Origin: Chloroflexia bacterium
Lineage (GTDB): Bacteria; Chloroflexota; Chloroflexia; QHBQ01; JADMIH01
Direction of reading: 5' to 3'
DNA length: 8,091 nt
Assembly: GCA_025927935.1 (NCBI GenBank)
Contig: JAICKM010000295.1
Location: 1-8,091 of the forward strand
Part shown: positions 6,106-8,091 of the stretch, in pieces
Layout of the letters: the number at the start of each line of letters is the position of its first letter
Position numbering within the stretch: the stretch's first letter is position 1
Position numbers and translations under genes: made by a program
Notes under the pieces: model-generated
The model's input: the letters and a program-made list of their open reading frames with translations, nothing else
What the model was told of the DNA's origin: nothing
Database searches by the model: none

Positions 6106-8091
6106 TTAGGGAGTGGTCCGGTAGGCGCTGTCGATCATTTTGGCAAGCTGGCCGCGGGTGATGTTGTTGGCCGGGCGGAAGTATCCGCCGGGGCAAGGCT
6201 CGCCGTTGCCGCCGCAGGTGTAGCCGCTGATGATGTTGTGGTTATAGGCGGTCTCGATAAAGCTGTAGAAGGTATTCGAGGCCGGGACATCCAGGAAGTG
6301 CGGGGCGCCGGCCAGATTCGCCGGCCACCCCCGCGCGTTGACCAGCATCTTGGCGAATTGCCCGCGGGTCACGTTGTTGTTCGGGCGGAAGTAGACTCCG
6401 GGGCATGGCTCGCCCGGCGCCCCGCAGGTGTAGCCGCTCATCACGCCGTGGGCGTAGGCGGTTTCGATCACCGTGTAGAACGGCTGCGAGGCAGGCACAT
6501 CGCGGAAGTGCGGCCCGCCCGCCGTGGTGGTCGTCCAGCCCTGGGCCAGCACAATCATCTTGCTGACCTGGCCGCGGGTGGCGGCGTTGAGCGGGCGGAA
6601 GCTGAAGGTGCCGTCGCCGTTGGCATAGCCGGAGACGATCCCGGCGCCGGCAACCCAGTTGATCTGGTCATAGAACAGCGCCCCCGGCGGCACGTCGGTG
6701 AAGCGCTGGCCCGGCGCCAGGGTCGGCGTCGGCTGCGGAGTGGGCGAGGGCTGCGGCGTGGCCGTCGGGATCGCCCCCTGGCAGAAGGGGAACTTGAAGG
6801 ACGCGATGCGCGTTTTCCACGGCGCCGTGCCGGTCGCCTGGATGTATTCCTGCGTGTACCAGAAGGTGCAATCGTCGACCGGATCGACGCTCATCATCGA
6901 GTAGTCGCCCCAGCGCGAGCCGGTGCCGGTTTGCGCGCCGGTGCCTTCGATGATGCTGGTTTCGCCCTGAGTCATCAGCCCCGGCGGGTCGCTCGCCACG
7001 CGCCCGGTGTAGCGAATGCTGGGGTACATGCCGGGGCCGGTCACGCTGTAGCCCAGGGCCATGTTGCCGTCGCCGTCCATGGCAACGCTGCCCATCCAGC
7101 GGCTGTTACCGTCCGGGGCGTAGGTGCCCTGCTGATAGAGGGCCGGGGCCGTGGCGGGATTACGGATCTCATACCAGCGCACACCCGCCTGCTGGGCGGT
7201 GACGGCCACCGTGTGGTTCAACACCATGGTCTGGTAGCTGCCGAAGTTGCGATAGGCCAGGCGGAACATCAGCCGGTCGCCCAGGCCGTCGAGCTTGATG
7301 GCCGTGCCCGCCTGCGGCAAACAGTGCGATGTCGTGGGGCACAGATAGTTATAGGGCGCGGTGGGCAGATTGGCGGTGTTGACCAGGCTCGACGCCGCCG
7401 GGTTGGCCCAGTCCACATGGAAGTTGTACAACTTGAGCACATTGGCCGAGTTGCTCATCATGGCAAAGACGTTCGGCGCGCCGGGTGGCGGCAGCGTCGG
7501 GCCGTCCAGATCGGACGGCATCAGGGCGTCGTCATTGGCCGAGAGCGCGAAGTACTGGAAGCTGGCCGGCTGGCCGCTCAGCATCTTGGCCCGGTCGAAG
7601 ACCACCGCCCAGGCCCCCGAGAAGCCGTAACTGCTGCTCTGGCTGTCGAACGTGTTGAACGAGGCATAGTAGCCGTCGGGCCAGACCCCGAACTTCGGAT
7701 AATCGTTGAAGTAGCGGTTGCTCATCAAGAAGGCATAGCGATACCAGGCGCCTAGCGGGTCGGACGTTTGCGACACGGCCACGCACTCGTAGAAGGGGGC
7801 CACCGGATTACCGGCGCTGACGTTGAACGCGAACTGGCTCATCACCCAGCGCCCGGCGATGCCGTCATAGACGACAATCGGATCGCCCTGGTTGGTCGTC
7901 TCGCAGACGCCGCCCAGCCCGCTCCACAGCGCGTTGCCCGGCGTGGGACCATAGAGCGACACGCCGGCCTTGTTGAAGACCTGGAAGTGGGTGTTGACCC
8001 ATTGCACATAATGATTGGGGCCGACATCGCCCACGGTATCGGGCGGGTAGACACGATCCAGATTGGCGACGCCCTCCCAGTTGGTGAGCGG
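6106..8091 (-). CDS. SLH-domain surface protein with GDVGPNHYVQ-type N-terminal domain, 5' end missing
   Basis: The frame stays open to the right edge, so 661 C-terminal residues are visible and the start and signal peptide lie outside. A GTG at 8034 could be mistaken for the start, but the frame continues upstream with NWEGVANLDRVYPPDTVGDV, which belongs to the same conserved block. Residues 1-435 form an extracellular domain of unknown function with VGDVGPNHYVQWVN, GDPIVVYDGIAGRWVMSQFA, FNDYPKFGVWPDGYY and, near its end, DDCTFWYTQEY; a beta-propeller-like fold is possible. A Pro/Thr-rich linker (about 439-460) leads to three SLH repeats (about 462-517, 528-589 and 598-655), which anchor proteins to the cell envelope. 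All three carry TRGQ at the usual TRAE position. SLH2 and SLH3 each contain a Cys pair (C556/C563 and C626/C633) in a GYTCG...GEPCPG loop that SLH1 lacks. A strong terminator follows. The protein is probably exported and surface-bound; its ligand is unknown. Confidence 0.92.
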   Translation of the reverse strand, partial: PLTNWEGVANLDRVYPPDTVGDVGPNHYVQWVNTHFQVFNKAGVSLYGPTPGNALWSGLGGVCETTNQGDPIVVYDGIAGRWVMSQFAFNVSAGNPVAPFYECVAVSQTSDPLGAWYRYAFLMSNRYFNDYPKFGVWPDGYYASFNTFDSQSSSYGFSGAWAVVFDRAKMLSGQPASFQYFALSANDDALMPSDLDGPTLPPPGAPNVFAMMSNSANVLKLYNFHVDWANPAASSLVNTANLPTAPYNYLCPTTSHCLPQAGTAIKLDGLGDRLMFRLAYRNFGSYQTMVLNHTVAVTAQQAGVRWYEIRNPATAPALYQQGTYAPDGNSRWMGSVAMDGDGNMALGYSVTGPGMYPSIRYTGRVASDPPGLMTQGETSIIEGTGAQTGTGSRWGDYSMMSVDPVDDCTFWYTQEYIQATGTAPWKTRIASFKFPFCQGAIPTATPQPSPTPQPTPTLAPGQRFTDVPPGALFYDQINWVAGAGIVSGYANGDGTFSFRPLNAATRGQVSKMIVLAQGWTTTTAGGPHFRDVPASQPFYTVIETAYAHGVMSGYTCGAPGEPCPGVYFRPNNNVTRGQFAKMLVNARGWPANLAGAPHFLDVPASNTFYSFIETAYNHNIISGYTCGGNGEPCPGGYFRPANNITRGQLAKMIDSAYRTTP
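6135..6522 (-). repeat. Tandem duplication encoding SLH repeats 2 and 3
   Basis: Segments 6135-6312 and 6345-6522 align without gaps at a period of 210 bases. A hand count over a core of about 100 bases gave roughly three quarters identity. SLH1, further upstream in the gene, is shorter and much less similar. This suggests a fairly recent duplication of one SLH unit together with its Cys-containing loop. Confidence 0.8.

Noticed and set aside
6238..7755. A 505-codon open frame on the plus strand
   Set aside because: It is antisense to the SLH surface protein and has the Arg/Gly/Ala/Val-rich composition of a shadow frame, with no recognisable domain.
8032..8034. GTG as the start of the SLH surface protein
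   Set aside because: The frame continues to the window edge with residues of the same conserved block, no ribosome binding site is visible, and a signal peptide would be missing.

Overview
The window is a GC-rich chromosomal stretch that most resembles a member of the Chloroflexota (green non-sulfur bacteria and relatives). This is an inference from gene content. The main clue is a surface protein that joins a 'GDVGPNHYVQ'-type N-terminal domain through a Pro/Thr linker to three S-layer homology (SLH) repeats with 'TRGQ' signatures and Cys-containing loops. The glycogen-debranching-type enzyme, the DUF1622 membrane protein and the ParB-fold protein fit the same assignment. I see no insertion sequence, prophage, CRISPR array, tRNA or rRNA.

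Layout. From 1 to 2319, two genes read on the minus strand. The upstream one is a small DUF1622 membrane protein (GTG start at 2319). It is followed after 119 bases by a glycogen-debranching-type glycosidase that runs off the left edge, so only its first 577 residues are present. A 345-base GC-rich divergent spacer (2320-2664) holds a plausible sigma-70-type promoter facing right and a repeated GC-rich motif. From 2665 to 3609, on the plus strand, lies a stand-alone protein with a winged-helix-like N-terminus and a nucleotidyltransferase-like fold. It converges, with a gap of only 24 bases, on a two-gene minus-strand operon (5687 to 3634). That operon encodes an uncharacterised protein with a ParB/sulfiredoxin-type 'DGNHR' motif and a full-length Sua5-type threonylcarbamoyl-AMP synthase, joined by a 4-base ATGA overlap. 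A 418-base, relatively AT-rich spacer (5688-6105) follows and carries a strong rho-independent terminator for the last gene. From 6106 to the right edge is a large, partial SLH-anchored surface protein on the minus strand.

Functionally the genes are a mixture: glucan turnover (debranching enzyme), tRNA t6A modification (Sua5), cell-surface architecture (SLH protein) and three proteins of unknown role. The only firm physical coupling is between the ParB-like gene and sua5. The long plus-strand open frames at 272-1756 and 6238-7755 are antisense shadows of the two partial minus-strand genes. I did not find a convincing new multi-gene system. The most worthwhile leads are the ParB-like/Sua5 coupling, the orphan nucleotidyltransferase-like protein and the two repeat-bearing spacers.
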